NCBI RefSeq assembly: GCF_019578655.1
Contig: NC_063257.1
Span: 1,488,001 to 1,552,000 of the forward strand
DNA: 64,000 nt
DNA from: Ricinus communis
Taxonomy: Eukaryota; Streptophyta; Magnoliopsida; Malpighiales; Euphorbiaceae
Direction of reading: 5' to 3'
Shown piece after piece: positions 13,101 through 24,835 of this stretch; position 1 is the first letter of the stretch; every line of letters begins with the position of its first letter. The position numbers were made by a program, and so were the translations under genes. The notes under the pieces are model-generated. The model was not told the DNA's origin and searched no databases. It saw only the letters and a program-made list of their open reading frames with translations.

Positions 13101-16100
13101 GGCATGACATCTGTTTCTTATCATATCATCTTTCTCTTGACTATCATACCCCTTATAATTGGAGAATTAGTTAGAGTAACTGCCAAGGATTCTCATTTGT
13201 TTTTGTTTTTGTTTTTTTATTATAATAAAAACTTTTATATACATACCACTTCATCCATATTAATTAATGTTTTTTACTATTTTTTCAATTAAAAAATATT
13301 TAATAAATTAATTATAAAAAAATAACTAAATGAACTAAAAATTACTTGTTTATCAAATTATTAAAAATTGATCATAGCCTTATATAAATTTATACAACTT
13401 TATAAATTAATCAATATAAATAAGATAAAGAAAATAATTATATTATATATATGCAAAAATAAAAAATAATCAAAAATCAATTAATATAAAATTGAGAGAA
13501 CAAACTACAAGAAAGTCTTCCAATTAATAATATTTTTTTTGTAAAAATTAAATATACAATTCATCTTTTTCTTTAAATATCATAAAATATTTAATATTTA
13601 TTGTATTACTATATACCAAGTTTAAGAATTTTGTTACTCAATTTATTGATAAAAATATTTTCTTAATTAAAACTCAAAAGTATTTAACAGTAATTAATTT
13701 TTTATAATTATAAATTTTTATACAATATAACTAGGATATTTTTATAAAATTGATAAATATTAAAATTTTATATAAAATTCTGTCGTCGACTTTTAATAAA
13801 TAATAACCACACTTAAAAGAATTAGTAAAATTAAAAAAGCAATCATATTAATAATTGACATTATAAGAAAATTGATGATTAGTGTATAATAGAAAACTAA
13901 ATGTTTGCACGTAACTAAAATTTATTAATGATTACAAATTAGTTGATAGTTTGATGAGAGAAATGAATATTAAATCACAACGATTTAAAAAGTGGGAAAC
14001 TTACTTCAGTTAAAAAGATTAATATTTGAAACATCTATTTTCCTGCCATTTTAGTAATAAGATAAAGGAACAAAAGTAATGATTTGAGAGATATTGAAGA
14101 AACCAATTCTTAAAGTTAAACATGTAAGGTTAATTAGTGTGAAAAAGAAGAAATCATTGGAGGGTAATATTGTCAAGAGAAATGGAATAAATGTAAAAAG
14201 GAAAAGAACTCTACAACTGTTAAAACAAAAGTGGGACCCCGCCAAAGCTAAGAGACGAACGATCTTTTTAACGTGAGGCCGCGAGAGGAGTGAGTGCGGA
14301 TAGCCCCACCTGCAAGTTGGATGCCATGAATTTGTCAGTGTGGGACCCCACATATATATAAGACGATAACATTTTTATATTATTAGGCCTAATCAAAGAT
14401 TAATCAATCATCACCCATTGATTAAGCCATATTTTATTTGTTAGCAATTTAGCATAGTCAGGACAAAAAGGATTGATTAGGGGTATTTATCATCTCTCTT
14501 TCCCCAAAACCGACTGATTAAGATTAAGATTAACATGTTAATACTTTAGCCTAATCAAATCCATTTTTGCTGTGACTTACCCCATGAATTTACTAATGCA
14601 TTTATATGTTGCTTTTGTCTTCTTTTTTAATTTGGGGTGGGGGAGAGGAGTGAGGGAAAAAAAAAAACATATATTAAAATCTTGATGAAACATAAGTAAA
14701 AAAGATGTTTAGTTTAGAAAACCAAAACTATTCTTTTTTTCTTAAGCAAAACAAGAACTATAATATTAATATAGTTGTGTGAAGCTATTTACCATTCAAT
14801 TAATTGATTTTTAACTTAGTGATAAATAAAAGTATTTCAAAACAAAGTGTTTGAATCTTACTAGTGTTATTGAAATCTCTTATAATAAACTTTTTTGTGA
14901 AAACAATTAATGATGGAAAATGAGACTATACCAAAATAGATATATGAACAGAGAGTTTAAACTCTTAAGAGCCCTATTAACAAAGTTAGGCCCTTTCTTT
15001 CTCAAAAGAAACAATGTCAAACTCTTTGATCAGAATCATTTTGAGTCGCTCCTACGGAAAGAAGGTCTCCCATCACAGAACCCATCAATTCACATTTCAC
15101 ACACACCCACCTATTTGGAAACATTTTTAATTTTAATAAAAGAGTGATAATTTTATAAGGCAAAGGGAAAATGAAAATGGGTTTAAAAAAAATAAAATTG
15201 AAATGGCCAGGTAAAGAATTGTTTCAGCAATTTAGGTACAACGGCACATGACTGCCCACCATTTAATTTCAGACTTTTCTTTAGAGGTGGGCTGGTGGAG
15301 CCCCCGTCACATGGAGTAAGAAACCTGATGATGATAATGCGAGATAAGATGTTCCTTTCATTTATTTATTTCTATTTTATTTATTATTTTTAATTTTTTA
15401 CTAACCCAATTAATTTTCCTTTTAGTAGCTAAGCCTGAGGTTTTAAAATGGTTAAATCTTATTCTTATTATTACTTTCTAGCAATAATTTATTTACTTGG
15501 TGATGTAGTTAAATTCATAAATCTGGATTGATGATGTATATTGGGTAAAAATGCAGTGTATATCGCTACAGGCTATCAAGATCCATGAATGTTGTGGCGG
15601 CATTCAACCATACAGAGCAGTTAGTAGACAATAGATGGTGCTACTTTCTGTCCTATTCGTATGTCTTATGAAGAGAGTTTTAAAATTTTAAAATAAAGAT
15701 CATATATTAATTGCTATTATTCATTTAGACCATCATTAATCATGTTTTATCCAATCAAGGAATATGTATTTTGAGTGCATTAATTTATAAATAAAGGTTG
15801 CCTTTTAATATAATGATAATTAATAATAATAATAAAAAAAAAACTGCAGGCAAACTGGGCTGTCAATTCAGTCCGACCCGAATGGCTCAAATTGTTCTCT
15901 TTCCTTCTAACTGGTTTATTATAAGAACTCGATCACATACAGGCATATGTTACAGCACCCATGTGCTAAAGAAAACAAAAATCTAAAATGATGAAATGGG
16001 ATGAAGATGTGGTCTTGAATTAGACCCATGCCCTACATACTTCGTTTCAAATTCCATTACGACTCTCCACGGCTCCAACAAAAATGTCTCTTATGAAATG

Positions 16101-16830
16101 GACACAAAAAATTTGCAATCAAAATGGTACGACCTATGATAATGCGTCCAGTTTGGCTTGCATATTGCATGGGGTCTTCCTTCGATTCAAGCCTTAATAT
16201 AATTCTCCAAGAAGCAAGTCGGGAGGGAGTGAGGTCACTAGCATTGAGAGCAACATATGCTTTTCACATAACCCCCCTTTGGAAGCAAACCATATGAGTC
16301 ATCATCCTCAGGAATGGCCACTTCATCTGACATTTTTTCTTTCCATTGTACAGAGAAAGCTCAAGCACATCGTGCATTCCAACATTGACCCAAACTCACG
16401 CCTCAATAATCTTCCTTATATTACATGTGATGCAGCACATGTATGTTATACATCTAGAAAAAATATAAATTCAAATGCGATATGCTTAATATTACGGGAA
16501 TTTAATTTTAATTAGCGAAAAATGCAAAAAAAAAATAAAAAAAAATGGACTTTTAAAATCTAATTTCACCTCGCATATATGAATTTGGACTTCACAACTT
16601 CACACATAATAACAGATTTTGATTGGTTAATGAAACAAGAAAATTGAATTAATATTCTCAAAGAAAAAAAAAGAAAGAAAGTTGAATTAGATAGTAAACA
16701 GCTAACAGGGTGATCTTGTCATTATATATTATCTTAATAGTAAATTTGTCGGAAGACTATTTAATGATATTAAGAAAATGTACCAAATCTGTTGGGGTTA
16801 ATTGGATGTTGCAGTAGCAGGGAAAGCCGA
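10147..16830. other. Long AT-rich intergenic region
   Basis: No convincing gene. Just upstream of the IQD32-like start is a pyrimidine-rich stretch (10150-10450) that probably contains its promoter and 5' UTR. The rest is AT-rich with TA tracts (about 11468-11491) and three copies of a CAGCTGATAG-like motif (12249, 12316, 12376) of unknown origin. A G-box/ABRE-like pair lies near 12997-13012. Reading frames present are short and resemble nothing recognisable. Confidence 0.5.
12997..13012. promoter_or_regulatory. Paired ACGTG (ABRE/G-box-like) motifs
   Basis: ACGTGGC and the palindrome ACACGTGT lie only a few bases apart, a spacing typical of bZIP/bHLH-responsive plant promoters. About 30-40 bases downstream is a TTTATAGG box. 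No supported gene follows; the nearest short frame (13104) has a hydrophobic N-terminus but no recognised family. Motif presence is seen; regulatory function is only inferred. Confidence 0.3.
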
Positions 16831-16963
16831 AATGGCAACTCCTTATAATGCCTATGAAAATCAGAAGCTTGGACTTGGGCTCCCCCAGTTCATCTAAGCA
16901 TGGAAACCCAGGCCTCACTTTTGGTTAAAATGGAAAATCTCCATTCGGCCCATTTGGTGGCTT
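16831..16963 (+). repeat. Direct repeat upstream of P450-1
   Basis: Contains AATGGCAACTCC, CTTGGACTTGG, AACCCAGGC and TGGAAAATCTCC in the same order as a second copy at 19982-20121 on the other side of the P450-1 pseudogene. The copies are imperfect, with small indels. A shorter related piece seems to lie around 17176-17215. Identity unknown; either a dispersed repeat or the edges of a duplicated segment. Confidence 0.65.
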
Positions 16964-17253
16964 GCCTGCCTGGAATGCCAATTATTTAATTATTTTCAAA
17001 GATAGAAGAAATCTCATTAAATCTTAAAGTAAGCTCCATTAAAAATTTAATCATTGCATAACTATTCATAAAAATTAATCACTATATAATTATCAAAATC
17101 AAAAAATTTAAGTTACATATTATAAATTCATGATCTACTAATGCAATTTAACTAATCTGATATATAAGTTGACAAAAACCATGTATTAGGGGAAAGCCCA
17201 AGAACTTGGAAATTCCGAAAAAAATAATAATTAATAGATCTTTTTGTGACAAA

Positions 17254-17288
<35 letters not shown>

Positions 17289-17498
17289 CTCACTTATCTA
17301 ATATGCATGATTGCATGTGGGTGATTCACGTGATATCTGTAATCTATAATGTCAAAAAAAGTTAAAACAAACTGCAATAATGGCATCATCAGCGCGTGAA
17401 ATGATGGAATCGTCGGTAGCATTGAATTTGAGATCATATATATACATACACTTTTTAGCCAGTTACATATAACCAGGAAGCCATCCCTCAAATTATAC

Positions 17499-19103
17499 AT
17501 GATGGTTCCATTTATTTTCCTTTTATTAGCTCTTCCTGTCTTTCTCTCATTTCTTATTCCAAAGCTTAAAACTAAACTAGAACGAATTCTCGCTTACCCC
17601 CTGGCCCTAAAGGTCTTCCCTTGATAGGCAACTTACATCAATTTGATCACATAGCTCCTCAGGCCTACCTATGGAAGCTTTCTCAAAAATATGGACCTTT
17701 AATGTCCTTGCGTTTAGGTTCTGTACCAATCTTAGTAGTTTCTTCGGCCAAGATGGCTAAAGAAATCCTTAAAACTTATGATCTTATATTCTGTAGCAGA
17801 CCTTCCATTGTTGGCCAACAAAAGTTGTCCTACAACGGTTTAGACTTGGCTTTTGCACCTTATAATTCTTATTGGAGAGAGATGAGAAAAATATGCGTAG
17901 TTCATCTTTTTAATTCTAATAGGGTGCAAAGTTTTAGTCCCATTAAAGAAGTTGAAGTCTTGCATATGCTTGAAAAGATCTCCAGATCCTCTAAACCAGT
18001 AGACTTATCTCAGGCTATGATGTCTCTTACAAGTACTATAATTTGTAGGATTGCTTTTGGGAGAAGGTATGAGGAAGATGGAATCGAAAGAACTAGATTT
18101 CAAGCTTTACTTCTGGAAACTCAAGCCTTGTTTACTAGTTTTTTTGTTTCAGACTACTTTCCTTTCTTGAGTTTTGTTGATAGGCTTACAGGAATAAACC
18201 ATCGCCTAGAGAAAAACTTTCAAAGAATTCGATCTTTTCTATGATCAGATAATCCAAGAACACCTTGATCCTAGTATACCAAAGCCTGAGCAAGAGGACA
18301 TTCTTGATGTCTTACTACAAATTTGGAAAGACCGTTCTTTCAAAGCGTATCTTACTCCGGATCATATCAAAGCAGTTCTCATGGTTATCATTATATTTAC
18401 TATTACCGGTCCAAACTTTAGTTTCGCTCTTTTATTATTTCTTGCTCTTAATTTTGTTGGTTATCTTATTAGTCTCTTTGTGTTGTCTTTGTAGAATGTA
18501 TTTGTGGGTGGAACAGACACTAGCGCAGCAACTGTGGTTTGGGCTATGACCTTTCTGATGAAGAATCCCATAGCAATGAAGAAAGCTCAAGAAGAAGTTA
18601 GGCACATTATTGGGAAGAAAGGTTTCGTAGATGAAGAAGATACCCAACAACTCGTTTATCTCAAAGCTGTGATTAAAGAGACTCTGAGATTGCAACCTAC
18701 AATTCCTTTATTAGTTCCAAGGAAATCAACTCAAGACTGCAATTTAGGCGGATGCGAAATACCAGCTCATACTGTAGTTTATGTAAATGCATGGGCAATT
18801 GGAAGGGATCCTGAAGTTTGGGAAAATCCTGAGGAGTTTTGTCCTGAAAGATTCATTGATAATCCTATCGACTTAAAAGGACAAGACTTTGAGCTAATAC
18901 CATTCGGAGCTGGCAGAAGAATTTGTCCAGGTATATATATTGGCCTTACAACTGTGGAGCTCTCTCTTGCTAACCTGCTTTACAAATTTGATTGGGAAAT
19001 GCCTGCTGGAATGGAAAAGGAAAACTTGGATATGGATGTGAATCCAGGCTTAGCAGTGCATAAGAAAAATGCATTGTGCCTGGTGGCTAGGAATTATATA
19101 TGA
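17499..19103 (+). pseudogene. CYP83-like cytochrome P450-1, two frameshifts
   Basis: Microsomal P450 copy closely similar to the intact gene at 33957-35567. Exon 1 runs from tandem ATGs (17499/17502) to 18383, the intron is 18384-18494 (GT-AG), and exon 2 is 18495-19103. Retained motifs include PPGPKG, the I-helix GGTDTSAA, the K-helix KETLRLQP, PERF and the haem loop PFGAGRRICPG. Two lesions are visible against the intact paralogue. A 5-bp tandem duplication of AAACT at 17569-17578 shifts the frame after the N-terminal anchor. One extra T at 18218-18220 shifts it again before the end of exon 1. Everything else is open, so silencing is recent or the lesions are sequence errors. Either way, no full-length protein can be made as written. 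Confidence 0.88.
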
Positions 19104-19429
19104 TAAATTGGGACAAGATAATAAATTGTGCAAGAGTATTAATGTAAGAGGAGCATGTATAATATATATTTTTAGGTATATTTATCTTTGTGCTTAATGT
19201 TAATAATATTTTTTTAATAATATGTTTGTTTTAAAATGTATTTTTCCTAAGTTTGTTTATATATATAATTTTTTAAATATAATTTTTCTATTTTGACAAA
19301 CTGATTATAAAATTAAAGCTCGACTCAAAAGATAAATTTTTTGATATGTAAATGCATACAAAAAAGAAAGTAAGTAAGCAGATACTTGAATCACTCTTCT
19401 TTACAGGCAAAATCATTATTAAGCTGTTG

Positions 19430-19655
19430 AACTTTTTTATTTTATTTCATTGAGCCTTTAAAATTTAAATTTATTTTATTGAGGTTTTATATTTTTATTT
19501 TTAATTTTATTAAGAATTTTTTATATATGTTTTGTGAAACTTTTTATTTGTTTCATTGAGCTCTTGCATTTTTAAATTATCAATACAAGTAAAAGTAAAA
19601 GTATAAGAGCTCAATGAAATAAAATAAAAATTTAAAATTTAATAAAATAAAATTA
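19430..19655. repeat. Foldback (inverted-repeat) element
   Basis: The phrase TTATTTTATTTCATTGAGC near 19437 and its complement GCTCAATGAAATAAAATAA near 19608 form long inverted arms. An inner pair (CATTGAGCTCTT and AAGAGCTCAATG) surrounds a short loop near 19580. The arrangement fits a small foldback/MITE-like element; no target duplication could be fixed. Confidence 0.5.
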
Positions 19656-19981
19656 AAAGATCTAGAAATTTATTTTACCTAATATTAATATAAAAAACTA
19701 TTTAAATTACATATATAATAATTCATCAACGAATGATGTAAATATATAATCTGATAGGTAAATGTAAGTATTCATATTCTTGGTCAATTTATCTAACCAT
19801 ACGTTTGGCTCAAATTTTAGAATGATATGAAATAATTATACTTTTATATATTATTTTATTTGGTTTAGTATGACATGTGAATAGAATAATAATATTTAGT
19901 TTTAGTCAAAAGATAATATTTAATTTATAATTATTAATATACAATGAAAAATATGAAAACCATGCACTAAGAAAAACCCCA

Positions 19982-20121
19982 AATGGCAACTCTTTGAAAA
20001 GGCCCATTCAAATAAAGAGCTTGGACTTGCAAAACAGAGATGGCAAACCCAGGGCATGAAGACCCAGGCTTTGTCTTTTCACTTACAATGGAAAACCTCC
20101 CATCTGGCCATTGGTTGGTCG
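19982..20121 (+). repeat. Direct repeat downstream of P450-1
   Basis: Second copy of the unit at 16831-16963, in the same orientation: AATGGCAACTC, GCTTGGACTTG, GACCCAGGC and TGGAAAACCTCCCATC occur in the same order. It lies about 0.9 kb beyond the pseudogene stop. See the upstream copy for interpretation. Confidence 0.65.
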
Positions 20122-20879
20122 CGTGTGATGTCGTTTTTTTCTTCTTCTTTCATATTCTTTGCAATACCTGTTTTACCCTTGTGCTCTCGTCCCAGTTGAG
20201 TCTCTTTTTTTTTTTTTTTTTTAAAAAGAAAATTACTTAGTTTACTATATATCTTTATATATATACTAAATAGATAAATAATTAATACATATTAATTGAT
20301 TCTAAATGGAAGAGTATGCGTCAATTATCTAATACTAAAATATGAAACACTTATATATACATATAATTCTCTTATTAGTTTTGGTGTATGCACTAAACTT
20401 AACTATGAATATGTTAAAAATTTATACTTAAAAAAAAAAAAAATTTAATCTTTGAAAAATAGATAGCAAAAATGCTCTTTAACATTTTTCATATTTTAAC
20501 ATTTTCCTTTAGATTATTCTTCAATTTTCACCATTTAAATTAAAAAGACAAAGATATTTCATATTTTATTCTGTTGTTTAAGTTCTTAAATTCTTATGAT
20601 TATTATAAACTGTAATTAAATATTTAAGCTTTATGTTCACTTTTTACCTTGTACATTTTTTTTTAATATTTTTTTTGGTATATATATACATATAGTTAAT
20701 TTAGAGTGTATCAAACAAGACTTTTACGGGTAGCAAATTAGTTCTTGTAGTTGTATATCCAATATTCGAACTCAACACCTTAGTTAAGTTTGAAGAAAAC
20801 CTTACCATCTCATCTATATACTCTTAGGTGTATTTTTACTTTATATTTTGTTCAACAGATAAAGATTACTGAACAAAAA

Positions 20880-21910
20880 GAATAATTCACAAAAATCAAA
20901 ACAGAATAATTCCCAACCCAGAGGACGTGGAAATAGAGGACGCAGAGGATAAGGAAATTATCACTATCCAAACCAGCGTTCATCATTTGCTGCTTGCCAG
21001 ATTTGTGGCTATTCTAATCATTCTGCCCTTGATTGTCGACGCCGGTTTGATCACAATTTCATTCCACGTCAAAACCAATCTGTGCATAAGAATTACAATG
21101 GTCCTCAACCCCAAGCAAATGTTGCTCTTTTACCAACACCAACATCAACAGAAGAAAATTCAATGATTGAGCAGTCTTGGTATCCAGATACAGGTACAAG
21201 TCACCATGTTACACCAGACCTGGCTTCCTTAGACATTGCGAATGATTATAATGGTAAGGATAAACTCGTAGTTGGTAATGGTAATCGGTTACATATTTCA
21301 CATATTAGTTCCGGCTCTATTCCTTCTTATTCCAAAAAATTTGCTTTAAATAATGTCTTTCATGTTCCATCTGTTACTAAATCTTTATTATCTGGCCAAA
21401 AATTGTATCGTGATAATAATTACTTCTTTGAATTTCACCCTAACCATCGTCTTGTGAAAGATCAGGTTACTAAGAAAACAATGCTGCAAGGAACAAGTGA
21501 GTTGGGACTTTATAAACTTAGCAAAAGATTACAACAGCAGAAGAATTTGAATGCTTGTCTTGGCCATCCCAATTTTCAAACTGTTCGTAGTTTAGTAAAA
21601 AAATTTCAATTGCCATGTTCTTCTGTTCGTCTTCCGTTCAATAAGTGTGAGGCATGTTGTTTAGGCAAAATGTCTCGGTCTTTCTTATCTTTAATGTATC
21701 ATCATAGTTCTAATTTGTTAGAATTAATTTATTATGATGTTTGGGGCTCTGTTCCTATTTGTTCTGCTTCAGGATATAAATATTTTATAATTTTTATTGA
21801 TGATTATTCATTATTTACTTGTATTTTTTCCGATTAAGTGCAAAAGCGAAATTTTTCATCTTTTCTATTAATTTTAAAAAATGGTTGAAAATCAATTTAA
21901 TCGCAAAAGA
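20880..21910 (+). mobile_element. Copia fragment: gag end, protease, integrase start
   Basis: Internal piece of a Ty1/Copia retrotransposon. In order there are a Gly/Arg-rich gag tail (RGRGNRGRRG), an intact zinc knuckle CQICGYSNHSALDC, a retroviral-type protease site at WYPDTGTSHHVTP, a GAG-pre-integrase segment with LGHP, and the start of the integrase core (YYDVWG, FIIFIDDYS). Coding is nearly continuous at 21082-21837. It then continues shifted (FKKMVENQFNRK) to about 21910, where it stops abruptly. Most of gag, the integrase catalytic end, RT and RNase H are missing. No LTR of its own orientation was found beside it. Confidence 0.88.
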
Positions 21911-21924
21911 AGGCTTTCAGAGTT

Positions 21925-22150
21925 GGCTCTGATACCAAGTCAGAGATAGAAAGTAATGGCTGAATATATCTTATTATGAAAAGTACACCATTCTTATATA
22001 GAGTAATACATAGATGTAACAAACTATAACAATAAGAGAAAAATAAAAATGCACATAATAAATTAACAATATAAGTTAGTGATCTTTATATGCTGATACA
22101 CGCTTTGTCCCATTACATACTTAGATTTGTATCTTTGATGATGTTTATAG
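21925..22150 (-). mobile_element. Inverted Copia LTR with primer-binding site
   Basis: On the minus strand, TGGTATCAGAGCC (21937 to 21925) is the classic initiator-Met tRNA primer-binding site of Copia elements. The sequence beyond it (21938 onward) looks like the 3' part of an LTR, with TATATAAGAATGG, a run through ATTCAGCCATTAC, and a junction directly at the primer site. The outer LTR border is not certain. It points away from, and abuts, the plus-strand Copia fragment ending near 21910. Confidence 0.7.
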
Positions 22151-23699
22151 CCCGCCATGTTTATCTCATTATTCTAACTTCTTTTCCTAATTTAGTATGA
22201 TATTCTCGTTTATACTTTTTGGGTGAGTTCAAAAAAGAGTGTGTCATGTTTTTTCTTCAAACTATATGCATGCTTCACTAGAAAGTAGAGACTAATTTGC
22301 TAAGAGTCATTTCATAATTAAAGTGTTGATTTTTTCACTAAAAGATTACGTATACCTCAAAATCATAATTGAAGTGCTTGCAAATTTCTCTTTTAATATC
22401 TATTGTCCCTTCCATATACTGTTTGATTAGTCCGCGCTTACGTATAAACATGCCCAAATTATTATTCCATTTTCCATGTATAGCTTAAATAATGTTTTTT
22501 CCGAGAAACATGTTTCTCGACATGCATCTAGAAAACCTCATTTCAAAATAATAATAAAAGCAAAACAATTGCAATTTACTCAATTTTCTTTTCGATAAGC
22601 CCAGTGAATTTTTAAGTGAAAAAAATCAACTAACCCAATCTTCATAGTTTATGCAGCAAAATTGTACGCCAAAATGCATAAACATTGAGAATATTAGAAA
22701 TTCAACTGATTAATGAATTGAATTGGCGAAGGTGGGAAGTGGGAATAAGTTGAGAGGATAAAGTGCAGAGTTTTAGTATTAGATTTGGTTTTCAATTCAA
22801 CAAATTAACTTTATAAGTGTGTGGGTATAAAAATCAATAATTAATTAAATACTCTTATATTTTCAGTCAAAAGGAGCATAATTCTATTGCAGCAACCAAT
22901 CAGGGCGAACAGAAGCTACCATATATACATCATGATAAAAGAAATAAAAGGAGAAAAAGAAGCAAAATGGAAGATGACTTGCTTGGAGGATTCTCTCGGT
23001 TTGGTTTGGTGAAGCTTTGAAAGAGTTGTATTCTAGGCAATAAGACAAATCTGCTAAAACAAAGAGCAAATATGTGCACCCGACATCGTCTTTCACACGT
23101 CCAACATTTATTATGAATCTTTGGACTATATATCTATCCATTGTACACATGACAGGCGAAACAAACAAGTTCCATGTATAAATTACTATAGTTTTGCTGT
23201 CACTATATATATATATTATATCTATTAAGCGTACGTAACTTGAAAACTACACAATATTTGACAGAATCTTTTTATTTTTATACACTCTTTCTCGTTTTAT
23301 AAGGTTACGTGCTGATATTTTCCAAATTCGCTTTTTGGATTTGTTTGCTCTTCTACGAAATAAAAGAAGAATATTATTATAATGACAAGCTTTAGTAGCT
23401 TTTTCCTGGTTGCTGGCATCAATAATGAGATCTAAATAATTAAATATACATGTATATATACAAGGACCTCTAGTCTTTTCAAATCATAACCTGAAAACGA
23501 TACATTGGTTTCAGTTATAACTTAATTCATACGTAACTTGGATCTATTTGATGAATATGTATGTGCTAAATGAATGTAGTTTTTGCAAGTTTTTTGAGCT
23601 TGTGAGGTGTTTTCTTAATAGGTAATAAGGAAACCAAGGTCAGCGCAAATAAAGATTAATGTTTCAAAAGTGAGTTTTAGGTCATAGTACTCAGGGTAG

Positions 23700-24070
23700 T
23701 TTGATTGAGGGATTAGACGAGAAATTTTGTAAATTTTATGGATTTAATTTAAATTTATTATTTGACCTGTAAAAAAATGGTATAAATTCATAAACTTTAA
23801 GAAATTTTTTTAAAATTCCTTATTTTTAGAGTTTTAATTTTTCAAAAAGGTAGAAAAGTCTAAAATCTATTATTTAAAAAAAACGATAAATTGTTATACT
23901 TTCTTATTCTAATATTGTTCCTAATAAATTTATTTTATTCTAAAATTATTCTTAACTTTAAATAAAAAATCATTATTTTTATATTTACCAAACAATAGAA
24001 TTATAAAAACTTATAGATTTTAAATTTATGAATTTCAAGATCTCTCAACCAAAATAATATCTTAATATTG
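23700..24070 (+). repeat. MITE-like repeat, copy B, terminal inverted repeats
   Basis: Starts GTTTGATTGAGGGATT and ends with a partial complement (GATCTCTCAACCAAAA), giving imperfect terminal inverted repeats flanked by TA on both sides. The interior is AT-rich, non-coding and matches 4125-4425 in reverse. This fits a miniature inverted-repeat element of about 370 bp. Confidence 0.5.
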
Positions 24071-24579
24071 TCTCTGAATTGTGAGATTTTAATATCTAAA
24101 CAGAGTCAATTAATAAAAAGAATGATTCAGCTATATTCAATGTTCTAACAAATAGTTTAATGAGTGACAATGTAACGTATAAATGGCTTATAGTTAGATT
24201 TTAATATATATTTAACACATATTTTAAATTTTATCCATATATTTTTATATGCTTATGTATTAAGCATTGGATATATTATAAAAAGAGTAGCTAAGAAATT
24301 TTTTTGAATCTTGTTTGAGAGTCCAATTAAGCTAAGTAGAGATTATTTGTTTTTATGTATTTTTATGCGGGTGGCTTTGAATGGAGTGCTTCGTGTATAT
24401 TTGATATATGATAACTTTCCAACATGTGAAATAAAATAGGAAAGTACCAATAAATTTAAAAATCCAAAAATTGGATAATAATTTCCCGTTCAATGTGCAA
24501 CTACTAGATTTTATCATTAACTTGAACAAAAGAAGCCAATACCCGTCCACTAAACTTTGGCAAGATTATTTATGCTGGC

Positions 24580-24835
24580 AATACTTCTTCTATACGGACG
24601 ACGTTTAGCGACGATAGACATTAATCCGTCATTCTTATTGTTAAATTTGTTTTAGCGACAACTTATTCAAAATTTTGTCGATGTTTTTGCTGGTGCAATA
24701 AGACATCATCTGGTTCCATTTATTCTGGGTAACTATTTTAGGGACAGGGGTTCACACAAAAAAGAAAATTAAAAGACGACGTCTTTATAGATTCCGCCTC
24801 CAAAGTTTTAGTAAAAGATGTATTTTCTTCCGGGG
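24580..24835. repeat. Dispersed repeat with GCGACGA motif, copy 1
   Basis: Shares order and wording with 36235-36485: TAGCGACGAT, a central GATGTTTTTGCTG, GGTAACTATTTTAG (other copy GGATAACCATTTTAGCGAC), then TTCACA and a TATAG-TTCCG stretch. TTTAGCGACGA-like words recur inside plant CACTA elements, so a decayed DNA transposon is one reading. Confidence 0.5.

Larger units (their letters stand above)
19104..20855. other. P450-1 3' flank with repeats, no gene
   Basis: AT-rich sequence after the P450-1 stop. It contains a foldback element (about 19430-19655), the second copy of the flanking direct repeat (19982-20121) and a poly-T/poly-A tract near 20200-20225. No coding signal beyond short chance frames. 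Confidence 0.5.

Noticed and set aside
22884..23168. 94-codon minus-strand frame
   Set aside because: No recognisable domain, no splice partners and low-complexity Phe-rich content; likely chance.
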